The notes: generated from the sequence alone by a model not told the origin. Shown: positions 1 through 10,416, numbered from the stretch's first letter. The stretch: DNA of 64,000 bases from Hymenobacter negativus (GCF_016056375.1 NZ_JAEDAE010000002.1:248001-312000), one strand, 5' to 3'. Program-made: numbers and translations.

Positions 1-101
1 CTTGCCTCAGCTAGTGACTGGCCGGAGAGGCTTTCTACGCCCGCCTTGAGCTGGTCGGGCAAGGCCGTGCTATTGCGTTTTGGCTGCCTGGGTTTCTTCA
101 T
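1..101 (-). CDS. N-terminus of an eCIS-core (DUF4157-like) protein, cut by window edge
   Basis: A minus-strand frame opens with ATG at 99-101 and runs off the left edge after 33 full codons. It begins MKKPRQPKRN and then has LPDQLKAGVESLSGQSLAEA. This resembles the opening of DUF4157 / eCIS-core proteins, where a L-P-x-x-L-K-x-G-(I/V/L)-E-x-L-S-G motif precedes a conserved HEAWH-type zinc site. That site would lie outside the window, so it cannot be checked. Such proteins are often found with extracellular contractile injection systems or as toxin carriers. The gene lies 15 bases downstream of the DUF4468 gene on the same strand, so the two are probably co-transcribed. The family call rests only on this short N-terminal stretch. 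Confidence 0.6.
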   Translation of the reverse strand, partial: MKKPRQPKRNSTALPDQLKAGVESLSGQSLAEA

Positions 102-116
102 GTTATCCGAAACCGG

Positions 117-923
117 TTAAAACTTGCTGGGGTCTTTGCCTTTGGCCTGCATGGCCTGTTCCAGGTCGGCAATCATGGCTTTTACTTTGGCATTGGTGCC
201 GGCCAGCATCTCAAACCAGAGCTTGTCGCGGAAGCCTTCGGGCGGAGTAGATTGTTCCAGCGCGCCCATCGAGCCATCGCGGGCCACGGGGCCGTTGGTG
301 AGGATGTTCTGGTGCTTGAAGCCGGTCATGAGGTACTTGTAGCGGCCATCCTTCACGTAAATGGTTTGGGTGTGCACCACGAAGCCCATGGGCGTGCCGT
401 GCGAGAAAAACAGGATGCCGCCCTTGGCCAGCAGCTTGCCCTGCTCCTTGTCCTTGATTTGCACCACGTCGTTGGCCGACTGGTAGGTTTTGGCCATCCA
501 CTCCAGGGCGCGGTCGTAGAGCTGGTTTTGGGTCGCGCCGGGCACTTCCACCACGCCCTCGTAGGTGACGCGGTGCGTTTGCTCATCAATCGGCAGTAGC
601 GTGCCATCGGCCAGCCGGGGCTGCAGGTTTGGTACCTGTGCGTCGGGGTCGATGAGCTGCTCGCTGGCAGCCAGAAACAGGAACCCGGTGCGCTTCACCA
701 CCAGCCAGCGCGGCGAGTAGCGTCCCACCACCGTGGCCGTTTCGTTGGGAGCCAGGGAGGTGCTGGCGGCGCGCGCGGTATCGGCCGGGCTGCGGTAGAG
801 CGGCACCCGCTCGCTGCCCGCCCGGTAGGTTTTGGGCGGGTCGGAGGCGGGAAGTTTCTGGGCAGCCACGGCCGCGGGCAGCAGCAGAGCCGCCAGCAGC
901 CCGATAAGTAGCAATCGGTTCAT
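117..923 (-). CDS. Secreted DUF4468 (TBP-like fold) protein
   Basis: The product is 268 residues with an N-terminal signal peptide (MNRLLLIGLLAALLLPAAVA, cleavage probably before AQ). The first half (about 22-110) looks like an SH3-like or linker region without a clear family. The second half (about 120-240) matches the DUF4468 pattern seen in Bacteroidota, with VVEVPGATQNQLYDRALEWM followed by VVQIKDKEQGKLLAKG and an extended beta segment. The function of DUF4468 is unknown, and export to the periplasm or surface is inferred from the signal peptide. It is followed 15 bases later by the eCIS-core gene on the same strand, so the pair may form an operon. Confidence 0.75.
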   Translation of the reverse strand: MNRLLLIGLLAALLLPAAVAAQKLPASDPPKTYRAGSERVPLYRSPADTARAASTSLAPNETATVVGRYSPRWLVVKRTGFLFLAASEQLIDPDAQVPNLQPRLADGTLLPIDEQTHRVTYEGVVEVPGATQNQLYDRALEWMAKTYQSANDVVQIKDKEQGKLLAKGGILFFSHGTPMGFVVHTQTIYVKDGRYKYLMTGFKHQNILTNGPVARDGSMGALEQSTPPEGFRDKLWFEMLAGTNAKVKAMIADLEQAMQAKGKDPSKF

Positions 924-1326
924 GCAGGGAAAGAAGAAGGGGCAGGGCTGCTGATAGCGGCGTGCTCCGGCCGGTGGGGCGGGGGGATAAAAAGCAAGGG
1001 GTTGCTTTGCGCACCGGCCTAAAAGGTTGCCGCTGGAAATGATGGAGCAAGATAAGCCAGTTTAGCGGCTTGCACGGTGTACTCGCGCTGCAGCGTGCGG
1101 GCCGATGCCTTTTTGCTTCTTATTGTGGCGCTAGTGTGGCTTCCGCTGGGCTGTGACATAAAGAAGCCCCAGCCGCTGGTGGGGCTGGGGCTTCGAGGAG
1201 AAATGGTGACTGGCATACAGGCGCGAGTTTAGTGCAGCGTAACTTGTGCCTGATATCCAGATGATTTGAGGGAACTTCCAGTCTAAAGGCCTTCTTTATA
1301 GCTGTAACATATTATTTCGTAGAGGG
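924..1326. other. Gene-free region of 403 bases
   Basis: No convincing gene was found between the DUF4468 and porin genes. The only frame of note (about 65 codons, minus strand, 1019-1216) runs straight through the hairpin at 1163-1194 and has no family resemblance. The stretch holds that hairpin and presumably the promoter of the DUF4468 gene, but no exact TAnnTTTG element was seen. Confidence 0.5.
1163..1194 (-). terminator. Hairpin terminator of the porin-family gene
   Basis: A perfect 12-bp stem (GAAGCCCCAGCC pairing with GGCTGGGGCTTC) encloses an 8-base loop. Reading the minus strand, the stem is followed by TTTAT. It lies about 130 bases past the stop of the minus-strand porin gene. 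The T-tract is short, so its efficiency is uncertain. Confidence 0.6.
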
Positions 1327-2022
1327 TTATCTTTTTAGTCCAAACAGGTAGGCTAACGAGGCTTGCCAACTCCGACTGTAATTTGAGGCATTTGCATGGG
1401 TGCCAAGAGTAGTATAGGGTACGGCTAAATTGACCCCGCCCCAAGTATAATTGGCCTGAAGTTGGAGCTTTTGGTAACGGTAGCCCACGCCTACGATAAG
1501 GCCGGCATCAAGGCGCTGAGAAGAATACTCATCATAAGCCAATGGGGATTGATTAGGTACTATCCGTCCGGTGGTCACCTTAGTTGAGCTTCCGCTAATA
1601 AAGTTGCGCTGGTAGTTGCCGCCCACCAGCAGGGCCAGGTAGGCCCCCGCCAGCAGTTGCACACCCTGGCCGTCTTTCTGGGGGGAGACAACGCATTTAA
1701 CGGGTAAGGTGAGATAGTTGAGGCGGTAAATGTCCTCGAAGTGGGACGTAGAAAGGGCATTGCCGGTGGTTAAACGGTAGCCTTTCTGAGAAAAAAGCAA
1801 CGCCGGCTGCAAGGCAACATAGCCCAGTTGAAGGCTGCTCAATACACCCGCTTCAATGCCAAGCCGAATGCGCGTCTCATAGTCAACGTACTCGTAGCTG
1901 GCATAAGAAGCATTCAGGCCCACTTGCGGCCCAATGCTAAAGGTCGTTTGAGCAAAGCTACACCTTCCTGCCAGCGCCAGACTGCCGGTAAGTAATAGTG
2001 TGCGGAGAGCAGATGAAAACAT
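1327..2022 (-). CDS. Porin-family outer membrane beta-barrel protein
   Basis: The product is 231 residues with a signal peptide ending near residue 25 (SLALAGRCSFAQ). After it comes FSIGPQVGLNASYASYEY and alternating hydrophobic/polar strands, ending in WQASLAYLFGLKR. An aromatic-rich last strand is typical of small outer membrane barrels of the PorT / OMP_b-brl_2 type in Bacteroidota. The segment YLTLPVKCVVSPQKDG resembles the LEIPLLLK-like strand that marks this family. The substrate or role is unknown. It is divergent from the ABC exporter and has its own downstream hairpin, so it is probably monocistronic. Confidence 0.75.
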   Translation of the reverse strand: MFSSALRTLLLTGSLALAGRCSFAQTTFSIGPQVGLNASYASYEYVDYETRIRLGIEAGVLSSLQLGYVALQPALLFSQKGYRLTTGNALSTSHFEDIYRLNYLTLPVKCVVSPQKDGQGVQLLAGAYLALLVGGNYQRNFISGSSTKVTTGRIVPNQSPLAYDEYSSQRLDAGLIVGVGYRYQKLQLQANYTWGGVNLAVPYTTLGTHANASNYSRSWQASLAYLFGLKR

Positions 2023-2171
2023 GAGAGGTGATTGATTCGAACAGCTCGGCCGTTTATGGTTGTGAAAAATGCAGGCCTAATGCTGCTGAGGGCCTTTACA
2101 AGATGCCGGCGCAATATAAGAGGGTGGCCGCCCCATCCCCTGCCAAAACGGCTGCCCCCGCCTCCCGGCCC

Positions 2172-2179
2172 CAACTTTG
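2172..2179 (+). promoter_or_regulatory. Candidate -7 element (CAACTTTG) for the ABC exporter
   Basis: CAACTTTG differs from the Bacteroidota -7 consensus TAnnTTTG by one base and lies 14 bases before the chosen ATG at 2194. It supports that start over the longer upstream reading frame. No clear -33 element was identified. Confidence 0.4.
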
Positions 2180-2193
2180 CCATCTGCCTGGCA

Positions 2194-4079
<1,886 letters not shown>

Positions 4080-4083
<4 letters not shown>

Positions 4084-4188
4084 AGACGCAATATTTTGCG
4101 TCTCGTCGTTGAACGGCTTGCATTGGATGAACACCCGAACGATTCCAGAACGGCGCGGCCGACGAGACGCAAAATATTGCGTCTCTAC
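4080..4188. repeat. Paired inverted REP-like element (GTAG + GAGACGCA palindrome)
   Basis: Two 28-base arms (4080-4107 and 4161-4188) are exact reverse complements. Each starts at its outer end with GTAG, followed by an internal palindrome GAGACGCA...TGCGTCTC, then GTCGTTGAACGG on the left arm. A second copy of the same design lies at 13597-13690, and a related one at 28041-28181. GTAG followed by a palindrome is the layout of REP sequences, and two opposed REPs form a BIME. The TAG of each GTAG is the stop codon of the flanking gene on both sides. Confidence 0.8.
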
Positions 4189-4791
4189 TCTTCTCCCGCC
4201 GCAAACCCCGCCTGCATGGGCACTACGCCGGCTTCCTCATAAATCTGCGCCAGCGGCAGCGTTAGGTTCAGCTCGGGAATGATGACGGTATTGTCGGCCT
4301 CGGCCAGGGCCGTGTGGCCCCACACGCCGTGCTCGGTGAGCTGATACCACTCCACCAGCCAGGTTTTTTGCGATACCAGCAGGTAGTGCCGCAGCGAGGG
4401 GAGCTTTTTGTACTGGTTGAGTTTCAGGCCCCGGTCGTAGGTTTCGGTGGAGGGCGACAGCACTTCCACGATGAGCACCGGATGGTGCAGGCGTCGGCTT
4501 TATTGCTGGTCCTGCGGGTCGCAGCTCACCACGATGTCGGGGTAAGTATAGTGGCGGTTGGCTTCGACGGCCAGCTGCACTGTTTCGATAGCTACTTGGC
4601 ATCGTTTGCCACGCAAACCTGGACGCAGCATCAGTACAAAGTTTTGAACAATGGTATTGTGCGCGATGCTCTCGCCGGCCATGGCAAACACCTCGCCCGC
4701 AAAAAAACTCGTGGCGGATTCCTCCCGCTGCTTCCAGCGCAAAGTATTCCTCAACCGTGTAGCGGCGCGGCTGCAATTCGGCTGGTCCCAC
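4185..4791 (-). pseudogene. Broken Uma2-family (DUF820) endonuclease-like gene
   Basis: The frame from GTG 4791 gives QPRRYTVEEYFALEAAGG and IRHEFF, the typical Uma2 start. At a run of seven T (minus strand; seven A at 4701-4707) it slips out of frame; six T would restore HEFFAGEVFAMAGESIAHN. The second frame continues to PDIVVSCDPQDQQ and meets an in-frame TAA at 4500-4502, after which the same frame resumes with HHPVLIVEVLSPSTETYDRG to the final stop. All pieces together cover a full-length Uma2 protein of about 200 residues, a family with a PD-(D/E)XK-like fold. Two independent lesions make a sequencing artefact an unlikely explanation for both. The final TAG lies inside the adjoining REP-like arm. 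Confidence 0.85.
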
Positions 4792-4796
4792 ACCCT

Positions 4797-4804
4797 CAAA
4801 GATA
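4797..4804 (-). promoter_or_regulatory. -7 element TATCTTTG upstream of the Uma2 pseudogene
   Basis: TATCTTTG on the minus strand matches TAnnTTTG exactly and sits 5 bases before the GTG start at 4791. Transcription would start almost at the start codon. The -33 region is not clear. Confidence 0.5.
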
Positions 4805-4939
4805 GGAAAGCAGCACCCGGGGCGGGCTACTGACGCCGGGATGCCGCCCGGGCATTACCCGAATGAACGAAAAGCCGTACTGGCAGCAGCCGAACACCGC
4901 CGCGCGGCTCGGGTCGCCCTTTTTTATTCATTCCCACCC

Positions 4940-5542
4940 ATGACGCTCTCCCAACTCTCCGAAGCCGACCGCGCCAAATTTTACCTGCTGTACCTACTCA
5001 GCCCGTTGGCCCCGCAAGCCCCGACCGTGCCGCCCGCGCCCGTGCTGCGCATCGTCATCATCCGGCACGGCGAAAAGCCCGAGGAAGGCGACAACCTGTC
5101 CTGTGCGGGCCTGAACCGGGCGCTGGCCCTGCCCGCCGTGCTCAACCAGCTAATGCCCACGCCGCCCAACCTGGCCTTCGTGCCCGTCATCAATACCGGC
5201 GGCAAAGACACCACCCGCGTGCGCATGCTGCAAACCGTGATGCCCTACGCCGTGCAGCACAACCTCACCATCAACAGCAATTTCATGGTGGAAAACACCA
5301 AGGCGTTTGCCAAGCAGCTGCGCCGGCTACGGGGCACCGTGCTGGTGGTCTGGGAGCACGACAACATCGTGGAAATCGCCAAAGACCTGGGCCTCGAAAA
5401 CGTACCCGACTGGCCCGACGAAGATTTCGACAGCATCTGGGACATCACTTTCAGCGGCGGCGGGGCCCGGGGCAAAGCCAAGCGCCCGGTGCTGGCCCAA
5501 AGCCGGCAGCACATCCGGCCATCCACGATTTGCCCGGGCTAG
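4940..5542 (+). CDS. Histidine-phosphatase-fold protein
   Basis: The product is 200 residues from the ATG at 4940 (MTLSQLSEADRAKFYLLYLL). An earlier in-frame ATG at 4841 exists, but the added residues look non-coding. The core motif IVIIRHGEKP (about residues 37-46) is the RHG catalytic signature of the phosphoglycerate mutase / histidine phosphatase clan. The later VVWEHDNIVEIA supplies the second conserved histidine, in the place of the usual H-x-x-x-I. No signal peptide is seen, so it is probably cytoplasmic. Its substrate is unknown. It is divergent from the Uma2 remnant and stands alone. Confidence 0.75.
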   Translation: MTLSQLSEADRAKFYLLYLLSPLAPQAPTVPPAPVLRIVIIRHGEKPEEGDNLSCAGLNRALALPAVLNQLMPTPPNLAFVPVINTGGKDTTRVRMLQTVMPYAVQHNLTINSNFMVENTKAFAKQLRRLRGTVLVVWEHDNIVEIAKDLGLENVPDWPDEDFDSIWDITFSGGGARGKAKRPVLAQSRQHIRPSTICPG

Positions 5543-5766
5543 CGTGGCTGGGGTGCCCGCTCGTGGGGCTTGCCCGGAGCCCTGGCGGCCCGGCCGGGCA
5601 CCAGTCAGGCCAGATTAATTGCGCCGCAAGCGACCAAGTACCGACGTAATCGGGGCTGGCAGACCGTGGGGCGGATGTTCATAATTTTTTCGCCTGCTGC
5701 CAGCGCCTAAGTGCCTAAGGTTTCGTAAATTGGTAATTCCATCGTCTAACGAGAATTCCCCTAATC

Positions 5767-6381
5767 ATGAAGCCTACTATTACGTTATTGGTACTCGCTT
5801 TGCTGGCCCTGACGGGTTGCATGGCCACCCGCGAAGCCCGGGTGGATTCGGATTATAGCTACCGGGGCAATTTTCGCCACTACCGCACCTACGACTTTGT
5901 AACCGGCACCGGCCTCACCTCCGATAGCAGCGCCCTGGGCCAGTCGGTGCGCGAAGCCATTCAGCAGCGCTTCCTGGCCCAGGGCTACCGCCGCGCTAAG
6001 CGCCGGCCCGATATGCTGGTGAATTTCCGGGTGTACCAGGGCGATATGAAGTTCCACGGTTTTCAGCAGGAAGACCTCAGCCAGTGGATTAAGCGCAACA
6101 TCGAGGAAACCGATGATACGCCCAAGGAAGACCGCCAGGGCTACGAGCCCATCCGTCTGCTCCTGGCAGAAGGCACGCTCCTGGTCACCCTCATCGACGT
6201 GAAAACCAACCGCGCCGTCTGGAACGGCTACGCCTCGGGCGTGACCGTGCCCGAAGGCCCCATGGGCGAAGTGGTGCTCCGCCGTTCGGTGCGCTCCATT
6301 CTGGACCGCTACCGCGTATTTACCGAAGAATTTGCCAACGGTAACACTTCCCCCAGCGAGGCCAGCGACACGGACCGGTAA
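5767..6381 (+). CDS. DUF4136 lipoprotein
   Basis: The product is 204 residues. The signal peptide ends in a lipobox LALTGC with Cys18 as the lipidated residue. The following DSDYSYRGNFRHYRTYDFV is the hallmark start of DUF4136, and the domain continues through ALGQSVREAIQQRFLAQGYR and LLVTLIDVKTNRAVWNGYAS to VRSILDRY. DUF4136 lipoproteins are common in the envelope of Bacteroidota and Proteobacteria, and their role is not known. The last 20 residues are polar and probably disordered. The gene stands alone between the phosphatase-like gene and the convergent xdhC. Confidence 0.85.
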   Translation: MKPTITLLVLALLALTGCMATREARVDSDYSYRGNFRHYRTYDFVTGTGLTSDSSALGQSVREAIQQRFLAQGYRRAKRRPDMLVNFRVYQGDMKFHGFQQEDLSQWIKRNIEETDDTPKEDRQGYEPIRLLLAEGTLLVTLIDVKTNRAVWNGYASGVTVPEGPMGEVVLRRSVRSILDRYRVFTEEFANGNTSPSEASDTDR

Positions 6382-6411
6382 GCCAGTTGTAGCGCGGACG
6401 ACAAGGCCGCG

Positions 6412-7410
6412 CTACGCCCGCCGCGCCTGAATCAGCTCAGCCGCGATGCTGATGGCAATTTCCTCTGGTGTCTGGCTTTGGATGGGCAGGCCAATGGGGC
6501 CGCGCAACCGCGCAATCTCAGCTTCTGAAAAGCCTTCTTCCCGCAGCCCCCGGCGCAGCTCCGCTATTTTGGCTACGCTGCCCATCACGCCCAGGTAGCG
6601 GAAGGAGCGGCCCAGCAAATGGCGCAGCACCACGGCATCGGTGCGGTAGCCCACGGTCATCACCACCACATATTGGTGCGGGCTGGCGGGCATTTCAGCG
6701 GCCACCTTTTCATAGTCGATGACGCGGCGATGGTGGGCCGCCTGGTTGCTTTCCAGCGTAGGCAGGTCGGGCCGGTCGTCCAGCACGGTGAGTTCAAAAT
6801 CGAGGGCCGCCGCCACGTTGGATAAGGCTAAACTGACGTGCCCGCCGCCCACGATGGTAAGCTGGTCGCGGAAGCCCAGCCGCTCGCCGTAGTGCCACGC
6901 CGCGCCCGGCTGGTAGCTGTAGAAATCGGCTGATGCAGCATCCCTTGCAGCGGCAGCTTCCGAAACCACGGCAGTCGGTCCGAAGCGCAGCCCACCGGCC
7001 GGGCTCAATTCCAAAAAGCCGCCGCTAAGTGTTTGCAGAGAGTTTTCGATAGCCGCCACGGCTGCTAAATCGCCGGCCGTTAGCGGCCAGAGCAGCACGT
7101 CCTGCTCGCCCGAACACATCATGCCGGAGCGGTCGGCCGGAGCCTCCCGCCGATGAATCTGGGGGCGCAGCAGGGGCGTGGCGTCACTGGTTTGCAGGCG
7201 TTGGCGGGCCAGCTCCACAAACTTATGCTCCATAATGCCCCCGCCGATGGAGCCGGCCACGGTATCGGCCGTCACGGCCATCTTGAAGCCCTGGCGGCCG
7301 GGGCTGCTGCCCTCGCTGCGCAGCACGGCCAGCAGGGCCACGGGCGTGCCGGCCCGCAGGCTGGCGGCAGCGAGGGTCCAAACGGGCAGGTCGCGGGGGG
7401 CGGCAGGCAT
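6412..7410 (-). CDS. xdhC: XdhC-family molybdenum cofactor insertion protein
   Basis: The product is 332 residues. The N-terminal XdhC/CoxI domain has LAVLRSEGSSPGRQGFKMAV and GSIGGGIMEHKFVELA. The C-terminal domain has a Rossmann nucleotide-binding start, LTIVGGGHVSLALSNVAAAL, followed by LTVLDDRPD and a conserved MGSVAKIAELRRGL. In characterised systems XdhC binds the molybdenum cofactor, helps its sulfuration and delivers it to xanthine dehydrogenase. It starts one base after the puuD stop on the same strand and so forms an operon with puuD. Its client enzyme XdhAB is encoded about 17 kb away at 24.0-28.0 kb. Confidence 0.9.
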   Translation of the reverse strand: MPAAPRDLPVWTLAAASLRAGTPVALLAVLRSEGSSPGRQGFKMAVTADTVAGSIGGGIMEHKFVELARQRLQTSDATPLLRPQIHRREAPADRSGMMCSGEQDVLLWPLTAGDLAAVAAIENSLQTLSGGFLELSPAGGLRFGPTAVVSEAAAARDAASADFYSYQPGAAWHYGERLGFRDQLTIVGGGHVSLALSNVAAALDFELTVLDDRPDLPTLESNQAAHHRRVIDYEKVAAEMPASPHQYVVVMTVGYRTDAVVLRHLLGRSFRYLGVMGSVAKIAELRRGLREEGFSEAEIARLRGPIGLPIQSQTPEEIAISIAAELIQARRA

Positions 7411-7411
7411 C

Positions 7412-8830
7412 TTATTTGTTCTGAGCGCCCTGGTTAATCCAGCACGCGATGAGGTCTCGCTCTTCCTGCGTAATCTGGGTTTTGTTGTTCTGGGGCATCG
7501 TTTTGGTGACGACCACGCGCTGCATGATTTTGTCTTTCAGGCGAATTATGTCCTCCGGCGTGTCATACACCACGCCGTTGGGCGGCGACTTGAACACGTC
7601 GTCCGTGGGATGCGCCGAGTGGCACTGAATGCAGCGCTTCTGCACAATCATATTCACCTGGCTCATGCTCACCTGCTGGGTGCAGGCAGCGCCGCCGGCC
7701 GCGCTACCCGACTGGGCGGGCGGGGCCGTCACGAATACCACGCCCAGCAGCAAGGCCACAGCGGCGGGCAGTACCCACACCGCCGTGTCGGTCTGGTGCT
7801 TTTCGCGCAGGTTCAGCCAGTGCTTCACGCCGGCCGTGCCCAGCGTGATGGCCGCCAGAATGGCCCACGGATACGAGTGCCCAAAGGTGCTGGGGAAGTG
7901 GTTGCTGACCATCACAAACAGCACGGGCAGCGTGAAGTAGTTGTTGTGCAGCGAGCGCGCCAGGGCATTTTTGCCCAGCGTGGGGTCGAGCGGCGTGCCC
8001 TCGGTGGCGGCCTTCACCATGGCCTTCTGGGCCGGAATGATGGTGAAGAAAACGTTGCCAACCATCAGCGTGCCCAGCATGGCCCCGAAGTGAATGTAGG
8101 CCGCCCGCGCGCTGAACACCTGCGCATAGAAAAACGCAAACGCCGTGGCAATGATAAATCCAATGACCATGAACCACTTGCTGCGCACCAGCGCCGTGCG
8201 GCACAGCCCGTCATAAACCAGCCAGGCCGCCACAAACGAGCCCACCCCGATGCCCACGCCCGCCAGCGGCGAAATATCCAGCACCCGCGGGTCAATCAGC
8301 ATGGAGCTGGCGTTGAAGTAATACACCACAAACAGCAGGCTGAACCCCGACAGCCAGGTGAAATACGCCTCGTACTTGAACCAGTGCAGGCTTTTGGGGA
8401 TGACTTTCGGGGCCGACTTGTACTTCTCCAGGTAGTAAAAGCCGCCGCCGTGCACAGCCCACAAGTTGCCGGCCAGCTCCTCGCGCACGTTGTCGGTACG
8501 GTTGAGGGCATTTTCGAGGAACACGAAGTAGAACGAAGCCCCAATCCATGCAATGCCAAAGGTGATGTGCATGAGGCGCACCACGATGTTGAGCCATTCC
8601 AGAATGTGGCCGGCCCAGGGCGAATCACGCGCCAGCACGTAGCCAATGCCCACCGCTGCGATGACGGCCAGCAGAATCAGCGCATAAGAATAGCCTTCGA
8701 GGGTGAAGCCGTTGCTGCCAACCGCGCCGCCGCCGGGCCGGGTTTTGGCCACGCGCTGCAACGCGAAAATGACGCCCAAAAGCAGCAGAAACGCCAGTAT
8801 AAGGGAAAGCAGGGTAATGTATTGGAGCAT
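7412..8830 (-). CDS. puuD: Membrane urate hydroxylase with C-terminal cytochrome c domain
   Basis: The product is 472 residues. About eight hydrophobic segments fill residues 1-340, with the conserved stretches WLNIVVRLMHITFGIAWIGA and VHGGGFYYLEKYK. The C-terminal tail holds a haem c motif CIQCH (Cys400, Cys403, His404) and an MPQNNK methionine candidate for the sixth ligand. This architecture is that of PuuD, which oxidises urate to 5-hydroxyisourate at the inner membrane and passes electrons to its cytochrome domain rather than to oxygen. The context supports it: uraH, uraD, allB, allC and allE are transcribed away from the same intergenic region. Confidence 0.93.
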   Translation of the reverse strand: MLQYITLLSLILAFLLLLGVIFALQRVAKTRPGGGAVGSNGFTLEGYSYALILLAVIAAVGIGYVLARDSPWAGHILEWLNIVVRLMHITFGIAWIGASFYFVFLENALNRTDNVREELAGNLWAVHGGGFYYLEKYKSAPKVIPKSLHWFKYEAYFTWLSGFSLLFVVYYFNASSMLIDPRVLDISPLAGVGIGVGSFVAAWLVYDGLCRTALVRSKWFMVIGFIIATAFAFFYAQVFSARAAYIHFGAMLGTLMVGNVFFTIIPAQKAMVKAATEGTPLDPTLGKNALARSLHNNYFTLPVLFVMVSNHFPSTFGHSYPWAILAAITLGTAGVKHWLNLREKHQTDTAVWVLPAAVALLLGVVFVTAPPAQSGSAAGGAACTQQVSMSQVNMIVQKRCIQCHSAHPTDDVFKSPPNGVVYDTPEDIIRLKDKIMQRVVVTKTMPQNNKTQITQEERDLIACWINQGAQNK

Positions 8831-8890
8831 AGGGTAAGCGGGGAATGAGGGAATTTTGGGGGTAGAGGAGGGGTGTAGTGCGAATGTGGA

Positions 8891-8994
8891 ACCTCACCCC
8901 CGGCCCCTCTCCCCAGAAGAGGGGAGCCACGGCGGCGCAGTTGTTCCCAATCGTCAGGCTCCCCTCTCCTGGGGAGAGGGGCCGGGGGTGAGGT
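8891..8994. repeat. Inverted repeat pair, CTCACCCCCGGCCCCTCTCC family
   Basis: Two 26-base arms (8891-8916 and 8969-8994) are exact reverse complements beginning ACCTCACCCCCGGCCCCTCT. Inside each arm a second palindrome (CCCCTCT with AGAGGGG) can form. The element fills the divergent puuD-allB promoter region. A degenerate single copy of the right half lies at 15171-15216. Sequences of this kind are scattered through many bacterial genomes with no known function. Confidence 0.8.
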
Positions 8995-9074
8995 GTCGCG
9001 GGAAAGCGTAGTTTCTTGCCGCCAATTAATTAAACCGGGAAAAAGCCCCCAATTTAGCGCCAAATTCCCTACTC

Positions 9075-10412
9075 ATGTCAATACTTGCTTTGCGCAGCCA
9101 GCGTGTGGTCACGCCCGAGGGCGAGCGCGCCGCCACCATTCTCATCGAAAGCGGCCGCATCAGCGCCCTTATGCCTTATGAGGCCGAAGTCGTGGCGACT
9201 GAGGTCATTGACGTGGGCTACCACGCCATCCTGCCCGGCGTGATTGACCCGCACGTGCACATCAACGAGCCTGGCCGTACCGATTGGGAAGGCTTCGACA
9301 CGGCCACCCGGGCGGCGCTGGCCGGCGGCCTCACCAGCTTGGTGGACATGCCGCTGAATTCCGCGCCCGTCACCACCTCAGTAGCCAATCTGGAGCTGAA
9401 AAAGGCTGCTACTAAGGGCCAGCTGCACACCAACGTGGGTTTCTGGGGTGGCGTGGTGCCTGGCAATGCCGATGAGATTGAGCCGCTGATTGCGGCCGGT
9501 GTGCTTGGTTTCAAGGCCTTCCTCACGCATTCGGGTATTGATGATTTTCCGAACGCGACGGAGGAGGATTTGCGGCGCGTGATGCCGATTCTGGCGCGAC
9601 ACAAGCTGCCGCTGCTGGTGCATTGCGAGTTATCCGAAGACAACGACGAGTGGAAAAAAAACGACCACCGCTCGTATCCGAATTACCTGGCTTCGCGCCC
9701 CAAAAAGTGGGAGGATGATGCCATTGCCATGATGATTCGCCTGTGCGAGGAAACCGGCTGCTGGGTCCACATTGTGCACCTGTCGTCGGCCGATTCCATT
9801 GCGCCCATCGCCGCTGCCAAGGCCAAAGGCCTGCCGCTGACGGTGGAAACCGGCCAGCACTACCTCTATTTCAATGCCGAAGACATTGCCGACGGCCAGA
9901 CGCAGTTCAAGTGCGCCCCGCCCATCCGCGAAAAGGCCAACAACGACCAGCTGTGGGCGGCGTTGCAGAGCGGCATTATTGATTTTGTGGCTACCGACCA
10001 CTCGCCTGCGCCGCCCGATTTGAAGCAGCTCGAAAACGGAGATTTTACGACGGCCTGGGGCGGCATTGCCTCGCTGCAATTTGCCCTGCCGGTGCTCTGG
10101 ACGGCCGCCCGCCGGCGCGGGGCCAGCCTCGCCGACATCGTGAAATGGCTGAGCGAAAACCCGGCAAAGCTGGCCGGCCAAAGCCAGAAAAAAGGCCGGA
10201 TTGCGCCCGGCTTCGATGCCGATTTAATCGTTTTCGACCCCGAAAAGAACTTTGAAGTAACTGCCGACCTGATTCAGCACAAACACAAAGTATCCCCTTA
10301 CATTTGCCAGGAATTGGCGGGTGTCATTGAATTAACTTTTCTCCGAGGCGAACAGGTTTTTCAGCGCCCGAATTTTACGCGCCTCAACCACGGCGAATTT
10401 TTAACCCGGTAG
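9075..10412 (+). CDS. allB: Allantoinase
   Basis: The product is 445 residues of the amidohydrolase (dihydroorotase-like) superfamily. The metal-binding start is HVHINEPGRTDWEGF, and later ligands appear in GFKAFLTHSGIDDFP (carboxylated lysine region), LPLLVHCEL, VHIVHLSSA and DFVATDHSPAPP. The length and the RTDWEGF motif match allantoinase, which hydrolyses allantoin to allantoate. It is the first gene of a tightly packed plus-strand operon: allC begins 4 bases after its stop and allE one base after that of allC. Confidence 0.93.
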   Translation: MSILALRSQRVVTPEGERAATILIESGRISALMPYEAEVVATEVIDVGYHAILPGVIDPHVHINEPGRTDWEGFDTATRAALAGGLTSLVDMPLNSAPVTTSVANLELKKAATKGQLHTNVGFWGGVVPGNADEIEPLIAAGVLGFKAFLTHSGIDDFPNATEEDLRRVMPILARHKLPLLVHCELSEDNDEWKKNDHRSYPNYLASRPKKWEDDAIAMMIRLCEETGCWVHIVHLSSADSIAPIAAAKAKGLPLTVETGQHYLYFNAEDIADGQTQFKCAPPIREKANNDQLWAALQSGIIDFVATDHSPAPPDLKQLENGDFTTAWGGIASLQFALPVLWTAARRRGASLADIVKWLSENPAKLAGQSQKKGRIAPGFDADLIVFDPEKNFEVTADLIQHKHKVSPYICQELAGVIELTFLRGEQVFQRPNFTRLNHGEFLTR

Positions 10413-10416
10413 CGGA

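Noticed and set aside
1019..1216. Small minus-strand gene of 65 codons
   Set aside because: It reads through the terminator hairpin at 1163-1194 and has no family resemblance.
2032..2193. N-terminal extension of the ABC exporter
   Set aside because: The extra 54 residues are Arg/Pro-rich, not conserved in type, and lie upstream of a promoter-like element close to the ATG at 2194.
7178..8848. Long plus-strand open frame (556 codons) opposite puuD
   Set aside because: It is the antisense shadow of a clear, membrane-spanning PuuD gene; the peptide is His/Arg/Gly-rich without any family motif, as expected in GC-rich DNA.
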